Shown here piece by piece: positions 15,029 through 23,194 of a stretch of DNA of 64,000 nucleotides (its first letter is position 1; each line of letters starts with the position of its first letter). The DNA is from Actinospica robiniae DSM 44927. Its GTDB lineage: Bacteria > Actinomycetota > Actinomycetes > Streptomycetales > Catenulisporaceae. The position numbers were made by a program, and so were the translations under genes. Below the pieces are notes generated by a model. That model was not told where the DNA came from. It saw only the letters and a list, made by a program, of their open reading frames with translations, and ran no database searches. Where the stretch lies: positions 5,872,154 through 5,936,153 of the forward strand of contig NZ_KI632511.1 in the NCBI RefSeq assembly GCF_000504285.1. The letters run 5' to 3'.

Positions 15029-15475
15029 ATGTCCCCGACAGGAACCGTCTACCTGCTCCACTTCGACACCCCGCTCAAGCACGCCCGCCACTACACCGGC
15101 TGGTCCGCCAACCTCACCTTGCGTCTCGCCGAGCACACCACCGGACGCGGCGCGCGGCTAACGGAAGTGGTCGCCGACGCGGGGATTGGTTGGACGCTCG
15201 CCCGCACCTGGCCGGGCGTCACCCGCGCATACGAACGCAAGCTCAAGAACCAAGGCGGAGCGTCACGCCGCTGTCCGCTCTGCGGGGTCAAGCCCCGTAC
15301 GCCTCACGAGAATCCCGCGGTTCTCGACTGGATCGAGACCACAGCTAACGGCGTGTTCCGGCTCGAAGCCGACTGCGCCACGTGCGGCGCCCGCAAAGGC
15401 TGCTTCGAGTTCGATCCCGCCATCCCCGATCGGCACGTCTGCCTCACCTGCGTTGACCTCGGCCTTGCCGCCTGA
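15029..15475 (+). CDS. GIY-YIG-like protein with zinc-ribbon motifs
   Basis: 148 residues, ATG after AGGAGCG. The N-terminal 75 residues follow a GIY-YIG nuclease pattern (GTVYLLHFD, HYTGWSANLTLRLAEH, then ARTWPGVTRAYERKLKNQ). CPLC (residues 81-84), CATC and later CLTC pairs suggest one or two zinc ribbons. Relatives in AICEs are annotated as endonucleases. The Tyr and Arg of the fold are present, but the expected catalytic Glu is not certain by eye. It may process DNA or regulate transfer. Confidence 0.7.
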   Translation: MSPTGTVYLLHFDTPLKHARHYTGWSANLTLRLAEHTTGRGARLTEVVADAGIGWTLARTWPGVTRAYERKLKNQGGASRRCPLCGVKPRTPHENPAVLDWIETTANGVFRLEADCATCGARKGCFEFDPAIPDRHVCLTCVDLGLAA

Positions 15476-15488
15476 AAGGACCTCGATT

Positions 15489-15689
15489 ATGGACGTCGTT
15501 CTCCCGCTCGCAGTCCTGCTCTGCCTCGTCACTGTCGCCACGATCCGGTGGGCCGGTCACAACTTCGGTCACGCCCTGGCGGCTTTCCTCGCCGGGTTGT
15601 TCGTGGCTTCCACGTCGGCCGGACCGGTCCTGCGCAACGCCACCGAATCCGTTGCGAACGCGCTCGTCCACCTCTTCCAGCACCGCTGA
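15489..15689 (+). CDS. Small membrane protein (66 aa)
   Basis: ATG 15489 with AAAGGA upstream. Two hydrophobic segments (LPLAVLLCLVTVATI and ALAAFLAGLFVASTSAG) and an amphipathic end. It is 13 bp after the GIY-YIG gene in the same operon. No family assigned. Confidence 0.6.
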   Translation: MDVVLPLAVLLCLVTVATIRWAGHNFGHALAAFLAGLFVASTSAGPVLRNATESVANALVHLFQHR

Positions 15690-15718
15690 CCCCTCACCCC
15701 ACCAAGACGGAGCCCGCC

Positions 15719-15892
15719 GTGATCCGCATACGCCTGCACGCGCTGCCGCAGGACAACGCCGACGCTGTCGCCGAGCTCGGGAAGGTCTTCGAGATTCTCG
15801 AAGACTCCGGCGACGTGACGCCGCGCAAGAACTCCACCTCGAAGCTTCGCCTTCGGTACCTGACCCTCGCGTTCCTCGACGCGGAGGACTGA
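15719..15892 (+). CDS. Small hypothetical protein (57 aa)
   Basis: GTG 15719, with only a weak GGAG upstream. Residues: IRIRLHALPQDNADAVAELGK start, a FEILEDSGDVTPRKN turn and an RLRYLTLAFLD end. The beta-alpha-beta pattern is compact and soluble. Similar small proteins sit before replication genes in AICEs. Function unknown. Confidence 0.6.
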   Translation: MIRIRLHALPQDNADAVAELGKVFEILEDSGDVTPRKNSTSKLRLRYLTLAFLDAED

Positions 15893-15992
15893 CACACCGC
15901 ATGCCGGCGTCGGCCCGGTCGAGCTCACCGCGAGCCCGGCCGGGCCGGTCTGCGTCTGGCCACCCCGCACTCAATGGCGATTGGAGCCACCT

Positions 15993-17972
15993 GTGTCCGC
16001 TCGCGCTCTCCATCTCGTTCCCAACCAGCCCGACGACGGCCCGGAATTCAGCCTTCCCCATGACGTAGACGCTGAGCGCGCTGTGCTCGGCGCCGCGATG
16101 CTCGGCGGCCCCGCGATCCTTGACGAGATCCGGGACACGCTCGACGCAGCAGCCTTCTACCGGCCTGCCCATGAGTCCGTTTTCCACATCCTGTGCGACC
16201 TCGCCGACACCGGCCGCCCGCTTGACGCGCTCGCCGTAGCGAACGCGTTGGGCTCCGAACTCAACCGCGTCGGTGGACTCGGCTACCTCCACAGCCTGAT
16301 GGAGGTAGTACCGACCGCAGCGAACGGCCCCTACTACGCCGAGCTGGTCAGGGATAAGGCCTACGCGCGCAAGCTCGTCGAAGTCGGCATGCGTCTGGCG
16401 CAGATGGGTCGCAGTGAGTTCGAACCGGACCTACTCGCCGCCGCACAGCGCGAAATCCTCACCCTCACCACACGCTCATCACGCGGATGGAGCGAACCCG
16501 TGCCCCTGTCCACGCAAAGGCCCGTCGTCCCCTTCCCCATCCACGCCCTGCCTCGGTGGGTACGTGCGAAGGTCGAAGCCGTCGCGCACGACACCCAAAC
16601 GCCTCTCGATCTCGCCGGTACGCTCGCCCTCGCCTGCCTCGCCACGGCCGCCGGAGGGCTCGCAATCGTCGAAGTTCGGCCGGAATCCGGCTGGTCCGAG
16701 CCGGTCAATCTTTACCTTGTCGCGGCTCTCCCGCCCGGCTCGCGGAAGTCTCCCGTGTTCTCCTCCATGACCTCGCCGATCCTCTCCACCGAACGGCAGC
16801 TTCAGGAAGAGATGGTGCCGCGCATCACCGAACTCGCGGTGGATCGGAAGGCCGCTGACGAATACGCCGCACGGATGGCTGACGCACTGGCGAAGTCCCC
16901 GATCGATGAACGGGACTCGGCCCGGCACGAAGCCCACCAGGCCGCGCTGAATGCCGCCGCAATCGTCGTTCCGAAGGAACCGCGGCTGTTCACTGACGAC
17001 GCCACGCCGGAACAGATTTCGACGATGCTCGCTGACCAGGATGGCCGCTTGGCCGTGCTTTCCGCCGAGTCGGAGATCTTCGACGTGATCGCCGGAAGGT
17101 ACAGCGGGAACCCGAATCTCAATGTCGTTCTCAAGGGCCATGCGGGCGACGCGATCCGCGTAGACCGCAAGGGGCGACCCTCCGAGTCCATTGACCACCC
17201 TGCGCTCACGCTCGGGGTATGCACTCAGCCCGCTGCTCTCGCCGATCTCGCCGCGATTCCCGGCGCAGCCGGACGCGGATTGCTCGCGCGCTTCCTGTTC
17301 AGCATTCCTGAGGTCAACATCGGAATGCGTGACACCAAGCCCCGTCCGGCCGACCGTGCCGCGCATGAGGCTTATGACCGCACGCTCACCACGCTGGTTC
17401 TGACGATGCGAGACCGTGCCGAGCCCGTTCGCCTCAGTCTCGCGGCTGGTGCCTCGGATCTTCTCGACGCAGTCGCCGAGGAGATCGAGCGCTCCATGGC
17501 CGAGGGCGGCTCTCTGGCGCACCTCCGCGACTGGGGAGCGAAGTCCGCCGGCGCCATGATGCGCATCGCCGGTCTGCTTCACCTCGCCGAGCACCTGAGC
17601 GAGGGATACGGCCGACCGATCAGCGTCGAGACCCTTGCCGCTGCTCACACTCTGATCGAGTACTACACCGCCCATACCCTCGCGGCGTTCGACAGCATGA
17701 CGACGGACCCGGCCACCGACCGCGCCACCGCCGTACTCCGCTGGATCCAGCGGACCGAGCCGGTACGGTTCACCGCGCGCGACGCCTTCCGGGCCATGCC
17801 CCGATCCAAGGCGGCGAAGATGTCGGACGTCGAGCCCGCTCTTTCCCTGCTCGAACAGCACGGCTACATCCGGCGTCGCCCGGCTCCGCCGTCTTCTGCG
17901 CGAGGCGGACGGCCCGCCGCGCCCGAGTTCGAAACCAACCCGCTCACGACCGGTGCTGCTCTGCACAAGTAG
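15993..17972 (+). CDS. DnaB N-terminal domain fused to a DUF3987-like region
   Basis: 659 residues from GTG 15993 (TTGGAG upstream). Residues about 25-150 match the N-terminal domain of replicative helicase DnaB; by eye 45-50% identity with the chromosomal DnaB in this window, including LMEVVPTAAN against LMESVPTAAN. There is no DnaB ATPase core. Instead residues from about 180 form a DUF3987-like region with a degenerate P-loop (PPGSRKS), VLSAESEIFD and a helical tail ending in a winged-helix-like stretch. It may serve element replication by recruiting host primase or engaging host DnaB. No other replication gene is recognised in the element. Confidence 0.8.
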   Translation: MSARALHLVPNQPDDGPEFSLPHDVDAERAVLGAAMLGGPAILDEIRDTLDAAAFYRPAHESVFHILCDLADTGRPLDALAVANALGSELNRVGGLGYLHSLMEVVPTAANGPYYAELVRDKAYARKLVEVGMRLAQMGRSEFEPDLLAAAQREILTLTTRSSRGWSEPVPLSTQRPVVPFPIHALPRWVRAKVEAVAHDTQTPLDLAGTLALACLATAAGGLAIVEVRPESGWSEPVNLYLVAALPPGSRKSPVFSSMTSPILSTERQLQEEMVPRITELAVDRKAADEYAARMADALAKSPIDERDSARHEAHQAALNAAAIVVPKEPRLFTDDATPEQISTMLADQDGRLAVLSAESEIFDVIAGRYSGNPNLNVVLKGHAGDAIRVDRKGRPSESIDHPALTLGVCTQPAALADLAAIPGAAGRGLLARFLFSIPEVNIGMRDTKPRPADRAAHEAYDRTLTTLVLTMRDRAEPVRLSLAAGASDLLDAVAEEIERSMAEGGSLAHLRDWGAKSAGAMMRIAGLLHLAEHLSEGYGRPISVETLAAAHTLIEYYTAHTLAAFDSMTTDPATDRATAVLRWIQRTEPVRFTARDAFRAMPRSKAAKMSDVEPALSLLEQHGYIRRRPAPPSSARGGRPAAPEFETNPLTTGAALHK

Positions 17973-18013
17973 CGCGGCCGATTAGGAGGGGGTGGGGTCA
18001 TGGAATCCACTCC

Positions 18014-18045
18014 GGGGACCGCTACCCCCGTTCGTCGGGGTCCCC
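18014..18045 (+). terminator. Nested hairpin after the DnaB-N/DUF3987 gene
   Basis: GGGGA...TCCCC outer and CCCCG-TTCGT-CGGGG inner arms, 41 bp after the stop at 17972. Confidence 0.5.
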
Positions 18046-18157
18046 ATCTATACCCACCCCCCTTGGTCGCGCACGCCCGCTGGGCAGTCTGTCCGACCGA
18101 CGTGCAGAGCCTAACCCGTGGCACCGACAGAGCCATTGACGCGCAAGACGCCCCGCT

Positions 18158-18222
18158 GACGAGCTGACAGAACCGACACAACCCAGTACGGCCGCCGGTT
18201 GTGTCGGTTCTGTCAGCTTGTC
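18158..18222. repeat. 26-bp inverted repeat upstream of the excisionase gene
   Basis: Arms 18158-18183 and 18197-18222 are complementary at 25 of 26 positions with a 13-nt loop. The region 17973-18327 has no gene; it holds the nested hairpin and this large one. With about 105 bp to the excisionase ATG it could be a double hairpin origin, a recombinase or repressor site, or an efficient terminator. Confidence 0.7.
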
Positions 18223-18327
18223 GGCACCCCCGATGCCTCCGCGTCGGACAGCTCAGTCCGTCCCTTCGCGCGGCCCTGTGCAGTCCCGACAGGGCTGCCA
18301 GGGGTGCGCGCTCCGAAAGGATCCGCG

Positions 18328-18513
18328 ATGGCACGAGACGAGTTGCTGACCGTCCCCCAAGTCGCCAGCGAACTCCAGATCTCCCGCGCAACTCTCTACC
18401 GCTGGGTGGAGACCGGCAAGGGACCCAAGCCGCTCAAGCTCCCGGGCGGAACGCTCCGCTTCCGCCGCTCCGCTCTCGACCGGTTCCTCACCGAGTGCTC
18501 CGCGCTCGTCTAA
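18328..18513 (+). CDS. Excisionase-type MerR-like HTH protein
   Basis: 61 residues. It is a complete small winged-HTH of the excisionase class: LLTVPQVASELQISRATLYR, WVETGKG, then LRFRRSALDRFL. Such proteins bend the attachment site and drive integrase toward excision. Upstream AAAGGA gives the SD. It is 80 bp upstream of the integrase, but an intrinsic terminator separates them. Confidence 0.88.
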   Translation: MARDELLTVPQVASELQISRATLYRWVETGKGPKPLKLPGGTLRFRRSALDRFLTECSALV

Positions 18514-18534
18514 CAACCTGCGTGAATGCCCGTC

Positions 18535-18568
18535 CGGGGCGCCCGCCTATCAGCGGGCGCCCCGTTTT
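18535..18568 (+). terminator. Intrinsic terminator between excisionase and integrase genes
   Basis: 12-bp perfect stem (18535-18546 / 18553-18564), 6-nt loop and TTTT. It would stop most transcripts from the excisionase gene before the integrase. Confidence 0.7.
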
Positions 18569-18593
18569 GCTGTCCACAGCCTGAGGAGAACGC

Positions 18594-20021
18594 ATGGCGA
18601 TCTCGTTCACTGTCCGCATCTGGAACATCCGCCCTCTGAAGCGTGCGACCAAGACCACCTACCAAGTCAGGTGGGTCGTCGGCCCCGAGAACCACACCAA
18701 GACGTTCGCAACCAAAGCTCTCGCCGAGAGCTATCGAGCCACCCTCACCTCTGCGATGGCGCGGGGCGAGGCGTTCGATATCGCCTCTGGCCTGCCCGTC
18801 TCGCTCGCCCGCAGCGCGAACAACACCACCTGGTATGACTTGGCCGTCGCGTTCTGCGACACCAAATGGAAGCGCTGGGCCCCAGGCAGCCGCGCTGCCG
18901 CCGCCGAAGCTCTCGCCACCGTCACTGCTGTTCTGGTCGACAGTGACCACGGCCCGGACGTCGTCGAGCGCCGGCATGCCCTCGAAAAGTGGGCATTCAA
19001 CAAGGCTGCCCGCGACGGAGGGGAAGTGCCCGAGGCGCACGTCGTGGCGGTCGGCTGGCTTCAGGAGCACTCCGTGTCGGTGGGCGCGCTGACGGATGCG
19101 GCGACCGTCCGCCGCGCCCTGGAAGCGATCTCGTCTAAGCTCGACGGCAGCCCGGCCGCCGCGACCACGGCCAACCGGAAGCGGATGGTCTTCCACCAGG
19201 CGCTTGAGTACGCGGTAGAGCGCTGCCATCTCGAAGCCAACCCGCTTGACAGGGTCAAGTGGAAGGCGCCGAAGACGTCAGACTCCGTGGACCGGAGATC
19301 TGTCGTCAACCCGACCCAGGCGCGAGCGCTGATCACCTCCGTCTCGGAGATCAACGGTCGGATGGCGCTGTTCTTCGCGCTGATGTACTTCGCGGCGCTG
19401 CGCCCGGCCGAAGCGGTCGCGCTCAGGCTCGAAGACTGCGAGCTCCCGGAACAGGGCTGGGGCATGCTCTATCTCTCGCGGTCAATCCCCATGACCGGAG
19501 CCGAGTGGACCGACAGCGGTGAGCCACACGAGAGCCGCTCGCTCAAGCACCGCGCAAAGGAGGAAGTCCGTCCGGTGCCAGCGTGCCCGGAGCTGGTGAG
19601 TTGGATCAGACGGCACGCCAAGAGCTACGGCACTGCGCCGGACGGACGTCTTCTCAGGGGAACACGTGGCGAGCGGCTATCAGAGGACTCCTGCGGCCGA
19701 GTCTGGCGCGCCGCACGCAGCGCCACACTCGACGCCCGCCAGGCTGCTTCCCCACTGGCTAAGCGGCCCTACGACCTCCGCCACGCGGCCGTCTCGACGT
19801 GGCTCAACGCCGGGGTTCAGCCGACCCTCGTTGCCGAGTGGGCGGGCCACAGCGTTCAGGTGCTCCTGCGCGTCTACGCGAAGTGCATCGAGGGCCAGGA
19901 CGCGCAGAGCCGCAAGCTCATCGAGCACGCGCTTGGCGCTGCGGAGACTGGGGCGGAGCCGTCGAGCGAGTCGACCGAGACCGTTCGCAGAGACGAGACC
20001 GAGCAAGCCCCAGACGAGTGA
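18594..20021 (+). CDS. Tyrosine recombinase (site-specific integrase)
   Basis: 475 residues, ATG after GAGGAG. An N-terminal AP2-like DNA-binding segment and an SAM-like core-binding domain are followed by the catalytic domain: the first Arg in AALRPAEAVALRLED (about 270), a Lys/Arg region LKHRAKEEVRPVP, DLRHAAVSTWL (about 391), GHS and the nucleophile Tyr in LRVYAKC. It should integrate the element into the 3' half of tRNA-Ser(UGA). It lies about 1.4 kb from the right attachment repeat, with one cargo gene between. Confidence 0.93.
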   Translation: MAISFTVRIWNIRPLKRATKTTYQVRWVVGPENHTKTFATKALAESYRATLTSAMARGEAFDIASGLPVSLARSANNTTWYDLAVAFCDTKWKRWAPGSRAAAAEALATVTAVLVDSDHGPDVVERRHALEKWAFNKAARDGGEVPEAHVVAVGWLQEHSVSVGALTDAATVRRALEAISSKLDGSPAAATTANRKRMVFHQALEYAVERCHLEANPLDRVKWKAPKTSDSVDRRSVVNPTQARALITSVSEINGRMALFFALMYFAALRPAEAVALRLEDCELPEQGWGMLYLSRSIPMTGAEWTDSGEPHESRSLKHRAKEEVRPVPACPELVSWIRRHAKSYGTAPDGRLLRGTRGERLSEDSCGRVWRAARSATLDARQAASPLAKRPYDLRHAAVSTWLNAGVQPTLVAEWAGHSVQVLLRVYAKCIEGQDAQSRKLIEHALGAAETGAEPSSESTETVRRDETEQAPDE

Positions 20022-20116
20022 GGTGCGGCGACGTAAATCGGATGAGCTGCCGTCAGTTGGTCCACGTGGCGGAATCCCGGCGTACAGGTGATCATTTCCC
20101 GGGGCAGCTGTGCGCA

Positions 20117-21220
20117 TCAGCCGCCGTTGCGGCCCATGAGGTCGGTTTCGCGGGCGGGCGCGATGCGGGATAGCCAATGGGCTGCTTCGGCTGGCTCGAT
20201 CTCCCGGTCGAGGGTCAGTGTGGGCACCATCGATGGGTAAACGCGTCCGTTGTCCCACCCATAGATCCCGTTCGCTGGGCGGACCACGAGAACGCGCACG
20301 CCATCGAGCGGCTCGATGTCGGCGGGCCAGCCCTCGGGGGCTATGTAGCTGCCATGGCCGTCGAACAGGCGGAAGCGGCGCGTGATCGGCGTGGTCAGGT
20401 TGAACGGTCCCGGCGGGGCGGTTGTGGCTGCGTCGACCCACGCGGGCTCGGGTGGCTGTGCGTCGAGCAGGCCGCCGCGGCCTGGGCCCATCAACCGGTC
20501 GGCGAGCAGTGTGTGCAACTGGTAGTTGTCGCCCACCCCGCTCATCGTGAGATGGAAACCACGCCTGGAGGAGGGGTCGAGGACGATGAGCGGCTCGTCA
20601 TCGAGTACGAGGCACAAGCCGTGGAGGCAGCGGGCGCCCTCTGATCGATCTTTCAGAGTCTCGGCGGCTTCGGTGACGTCTTCGCGCCGGGCCATCCGGG
20701 CTCGAAATTCGCGGCTGGTCATCATCGCCGTGTTCAATGGGCCGATCCAGTCATCCAGGGTGAACCAGGCGCATGCGATGATCGCAAACTCCTGCTCGTC
20801 GCGCCCCTCCCGCCGAGCTAGGGCAACGAGCGCGTCAACCACTTCTGGTACGGCCGCCGAATCGGACATATCATGCGACCTCGGCAGCTGTCTGTCCGGT
20901 GCAGCCCGCGGCCAGACCATCTCAACCACCACGTAACGCGCCATCGTCGCAAATGCGCGCTCAGGCAGAACCTCGATCAGGGGCAAAGGTGATGCGCCGC
21001 GGGCGATGGCGGCCCCGGCGATCCTCCCGAGACTGGCGTAGTATCCGGCCTTTCCGCCCAACATCGGCGCCAGCTTCTCAACGAGTGTGTTCAGTTCGTC
21101 GACGCCGCAGTGCTCGACCTCCGCGGCCAGGCTGCGAAATTCTTCGAAGAAGCGGTCGTTACTACCCTGCCGCATGGCGTCGCGTATCTCAGCAAGTCGA
21201 GCATCGAATCGGGAGGTCAT
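20117..21220 (-). CDS. Hypothetical cargo protein at the right end
   Basis: 367 residues, starting at ATG 21220. No signal peptide or membrane segment. The N-terminal 120 residues are helical (RFDARLAEIRDAMRQG, FRSLAAEVEHCGVDELNTLVEKL), and the C-terminal part is mixed with Trp and Pro (ACAWFTLDDWIGPLNTAMM; GIYGWDNGRVYPSM). I do not recognise a domain. It faces the integrase and lies between it and the attachment repeat, where AICEs often carry accessory genes, including defence or immunity functions; no such role can be shown. Confidence 0.7.
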   Translation of the reverse strand: MTSRFDARLAEIRDAMRQGSNDRFFEEFRSLAAEVEHCGVDELNTLVEKLAPMLGGKAGYYASLGRIAGAAIARGASPLPLIEVLPERAFATMARYVVVEMVWPRAAPDRQLPRSHDMSDSAAVPEVVDALVALARREGRDEQEFAIIACAWFTLDDWIGPLNTAMMTSREFRARMARREDVTEAAETLKDRSEGARCLHGLCLVLDDEPLIVLDPSSRRGFHLTMSGVGDNYQLHTLLADRLMGPGRGGLLDAQPPEPAWVDAATTAPPGPFNLTTPITRRFRLFDGHGSYIAPEGWPADIEPLDGVRVLVVRPANGIYGWDNGRVYPSMVPTLTLDREIEPAEAAHWLSRIAPARETDLMGRNGG

Positions 21221-21339
21221 GAGAGCACAGGCTAGGGGAAGCGATCAATTCCGTCACTCGTGCCGCCGACTTCCACAGGCGTACCAGTGGGGGTGCTCTG
21301 GGTCACATCTCCATAGCCTTCCATGAACTAAAACCGTGC

Positions 21340-21358
21340 CGCGCATGTGCCGCGATCA
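21340..21358 (+). repeat. 19-bp end repeat, copy 3 (17/19)
   Basis: CGCGCATGTGCCGCGATCA differs from copies 1 and 2 at two positions and lies 93 bp left of the right attachment repeat. Confidence 0.5.
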
Positions 21359-21398
21359 ATGCGTACGTGAGCGTACGAAAGCCCAAGGATGAGACAGT

Positions 21399-21434
21399 TC
21401 AGGGCCGGTTCCGAGGGTTCGGAACCGGCCCTGA
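21399..21434 (-). terminator. tRNA-Ser terminator supplied by the element
   Basis: 14-bp perfect arms (TCAGGGCCGGTTCC and complement) with an 8-nt loop, just beyond the 3' end of the tRNA. Because it lies inside the element, the element brings its own tRNA 3' end and terminator. Confidence 0.7.
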
Positions 21435-21450
21435 GGTGGCCTTACTGATG

Positions 21451-21515
21451 CTCAAAGCGGAGGGCGTGGGATTCGAACCCACGAGAACGGTCACCCGTCC
21501 TAGCAGTTTTCAAGA
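21451..21515. repeat. Right attachment repeat (within tRNA-Ser)
   Basis: Identical over 65 bp with 2579-2643. It covers the 3' half of the complete tRNA-Ser gene. Confidence 0.9.
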
Positions 21516-21546
21516 CTGCCGCCATCGGCCACTAGGCGAGCCCTCC
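21458..21546 (-). tRNA. tRNA-Ser(UGA)
   Basis: 89 nt with a GGAGGGC / GCCCTCC acceptor stem, discriminator G, a long variable arm as in class II tRNAs, anticodon loop CTTGAAA with anticodon TGA, and T-loop GGTTCGAATCC. CCA is not encoded. It is the integration target of the element to its left. Confidence 0.95.
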
Positions 21547-21631
21547 AAGCAGCGGCCAGTGTCTCACGGGTACCCACCCGCCGGGCAAGCCGCTTATCCG
21601 CGCCGCGTCGCCGCGTCGCCGGATCGCCGCG

Positions 21632-21928
21632 CTACGCCTTGCCGGCGCAGAGCACGAGGCCGCCGGTGCCGGACTGGCTGATCACGAACGACTTCATCGT
21701 GCCGGCGACGGCGTCGCACTGGTTCGAGTCGGACCCGTCGTATTCGGCGATTATCTTGTAGACCCCGGATCCGGCGCCGCAGCCGACGACGTCGAGCTGT
21801 CCGCCGTCGGCCGTCGATACGCAGTCGCCGACGGCCAGGTCGGTGTGCCGGTTGTCGCCCACCCAATAGAGGTAGCCGGCTACGACCAGGGCCCCGGCCA
21901 CTATCCCCCACAGCACCTTGCGTGACAT
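21632..21928 (-). CDS. Small membrane-anchored or exported protein with Cys pairs
   Basis: 98 residues. An N-terminal hydrophobic anchor (VLWGIVAGALVVAGYLYWVG) precedes a domain with DLAVGDCVS, VVGCGAG, SNQCDAV and VLCAGK, four cysteines that could pair outside the cell. This resembles the small LppU/septum-associated exported domain of actinobacteria. The role is unknown. Confidence 0.7.
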   Translation of the reverse strand: MSRKVLWGIVAGALVVAGYLYWVGDNRHTDLAVGDCVSTADGGQLDVVGCGAGSGVYKIIAEYDGSDSNQCDAVAGTMKSFVISQSGTGGLVLCAGKA

Positions 21929-22009
21929 GGGAAGCAGCGTAGCCGGGGCCCGTGCGGACGGCCTAGTCCGTGCCCGGTCCTTTGCCGAACCGGGTCTCTC
22001 GCTGGACCT

Positions 22010-23089
22010 TTAGCGCTCGACCTCGCCCTTGATGAACTGCTCGACGGCGTCGCGGGCCTGGTCGTCGAAGTACTGGACCGGCGGGCTCTTCATGAAGTAG
22101 GAGGACGCCGAGAGGATCGGGCCGCCGATGCCGCGGTCGAGCGCGATCTTGGCGCAGCGCACCGCGTCGATGATGACGCCGGCCGAGTTCGGGGAGTCCC
22201 AGACCTCGAGCTTGTACTCCAGGTTCAGCGGCACGTCGCCGAAGGCGCGGCCCTCGAGGCGCACGTAGGCCCACTTGCGGTCGTCGAGCCACGCGACGTA
22301 GTCGGACGGGCCGATGTGCACGTTGCCCTTGCCGAGGTCGTGCTGCAGCTGCGAGGTCACGGCCTGGGTCTTGGAGATCTTCTTGGACTCCAGGCGCTCG
22401 CGCTCGAGCATGTTCATGAAGTCCATGTTGCCGCCGACGTTCAGCTGCATGGTCCGGTCGAGCACGACGCCGCGGTCCTCGAACAGCTTGGCCAGCACGC
22501 GGTGCGTGATGGTCGCGCCGACCTGGCTCTTGATGTCGTCGCCGACGATCGGGACACCGGCCTCGGTGAACTTGTCGGCCCACTCCTTGGTGCCGGCGAT
22601 GAAGACCGGGAGGGCGTTGACGAAGGCGACCTTGGCGTCGATGGCGCACTGCGCGTAGAACTTCGCGGCCTGCTCCGAACCGACCGGCAGGTAGCACACC
22701 AGCACGTCGGCCTTGGTGTCCTTGAGCGCCTGGATCACGTCGACCGGAGACTCGGTGGACTCCTCGATGGTCTGCATGTAGTACTTGCCCAGGCCGTCGT
22801 GCGTGTGGCCGCGCTGCACGGTCACGCCGGTCGGCGGGACGTCGGCGATCTTGATGGTGTTGTTCTCGGACGCGTGGATGGCGTGCGCGAGGTCCTGGCC
22901 CACCTTCTTCGCGTCCACGTCGAACGCGGCGACGAACTCGAGGTCGCTCACGTGGTAGTCGCCGAACTGGACGTGCATCAGGCCGGGGACCCGCGAGGCC
23001 GGGTCGGCGTCCTTGTAGTACTCGACTCCCTGCACGAGGGACGAGGCGCAGTTGCCCACGCCCACAATGGCTACGCGAACCGAACCCAT
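22010..23089 (-). CDS. ino1: Inositol-3-phosphate (myo-inositol-1-phosphate) synthase
   Basis: 359 residues, the usual length for the actinobacterial form. [18 protein letters not shown] is the N-terminal NAD-binding glycine motif. Further conserved blocks are [29 protein letters not shown] and [16 protein letters not shown]. The enzyme converts glucose-6-phosphate to inositol-3-phosphate with NAD, feeding phosphatidylinositol and mycothiol synthesis in the cytoplasm. A PadR regulator gene lies directly upstream on the same strand. Confidence 0.96.
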   Translation of the reverse strand: MGSVRVAIVGVGNCASSLVQGVEYYKDADPASRVPGLMHVQFGDYHVSDLEFVAAFDVDAKKVGQDLAHAIHASENNTIKIADVPPTGVTVQRGHTHDGLGKYYMQTIEESTESPVDVIQALKDTKADVLVCYLPVGSEQAAKFYAQCAIDAKVAFVNALPVFIAGTKEWADKFTEAGVPIVGDDIKSQVGATITHRVLAKLFEDRGVVLDRTMQLNVGGNMDFMNMLERERLESKKISKTQAVTSQLQHDLGKGNVHIGPSDYVAWLDDRKWAYVRLEGRAFGDVPLNLEYKLEVWDSPNSAGVIIDAVRCAKIALDRGIGGPILSASSYFMKSPPVQYFDDQARDAVEQFIKGEVER

Positions 23090-23194
23090 GCGGTGAATGC
23101 TCCTTCAATCAGTCGATCTTCGCAGGGCGGAGTGGTCGCGCCCTCGATCGTCAGGGGACAGGGGTGGATTGATCGGACTGTGCGGTCCGGTCGG

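Larger units (their letters stand above)
2579..21515. mobile_element. Integrated AICE-type conjugative element in tRNA-Ser(UGA)
   Basis: An element of about 18.9 kb is bounded by perfect 65-bp repeats, with the intact tRNA rebuilt at the right end. It has the features of actinomycete integrative and conjugative elements: tyrosine integrase and excisionase near one end, a GntR/KorSA-type repressor, Nudix gene, small transfer/spread genes, a DUF2637 protein and a single FtsK-like DNA pump instead of a type IV secretion system. No RepSA or Prim-Pol replication gene is recognisable. The DnaB-N/DUF3987 protein at 15993 is the best candidate for that role. Cargo lies at both ends (2861-4273 and 20117-21220). 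Confidence 0.9.
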
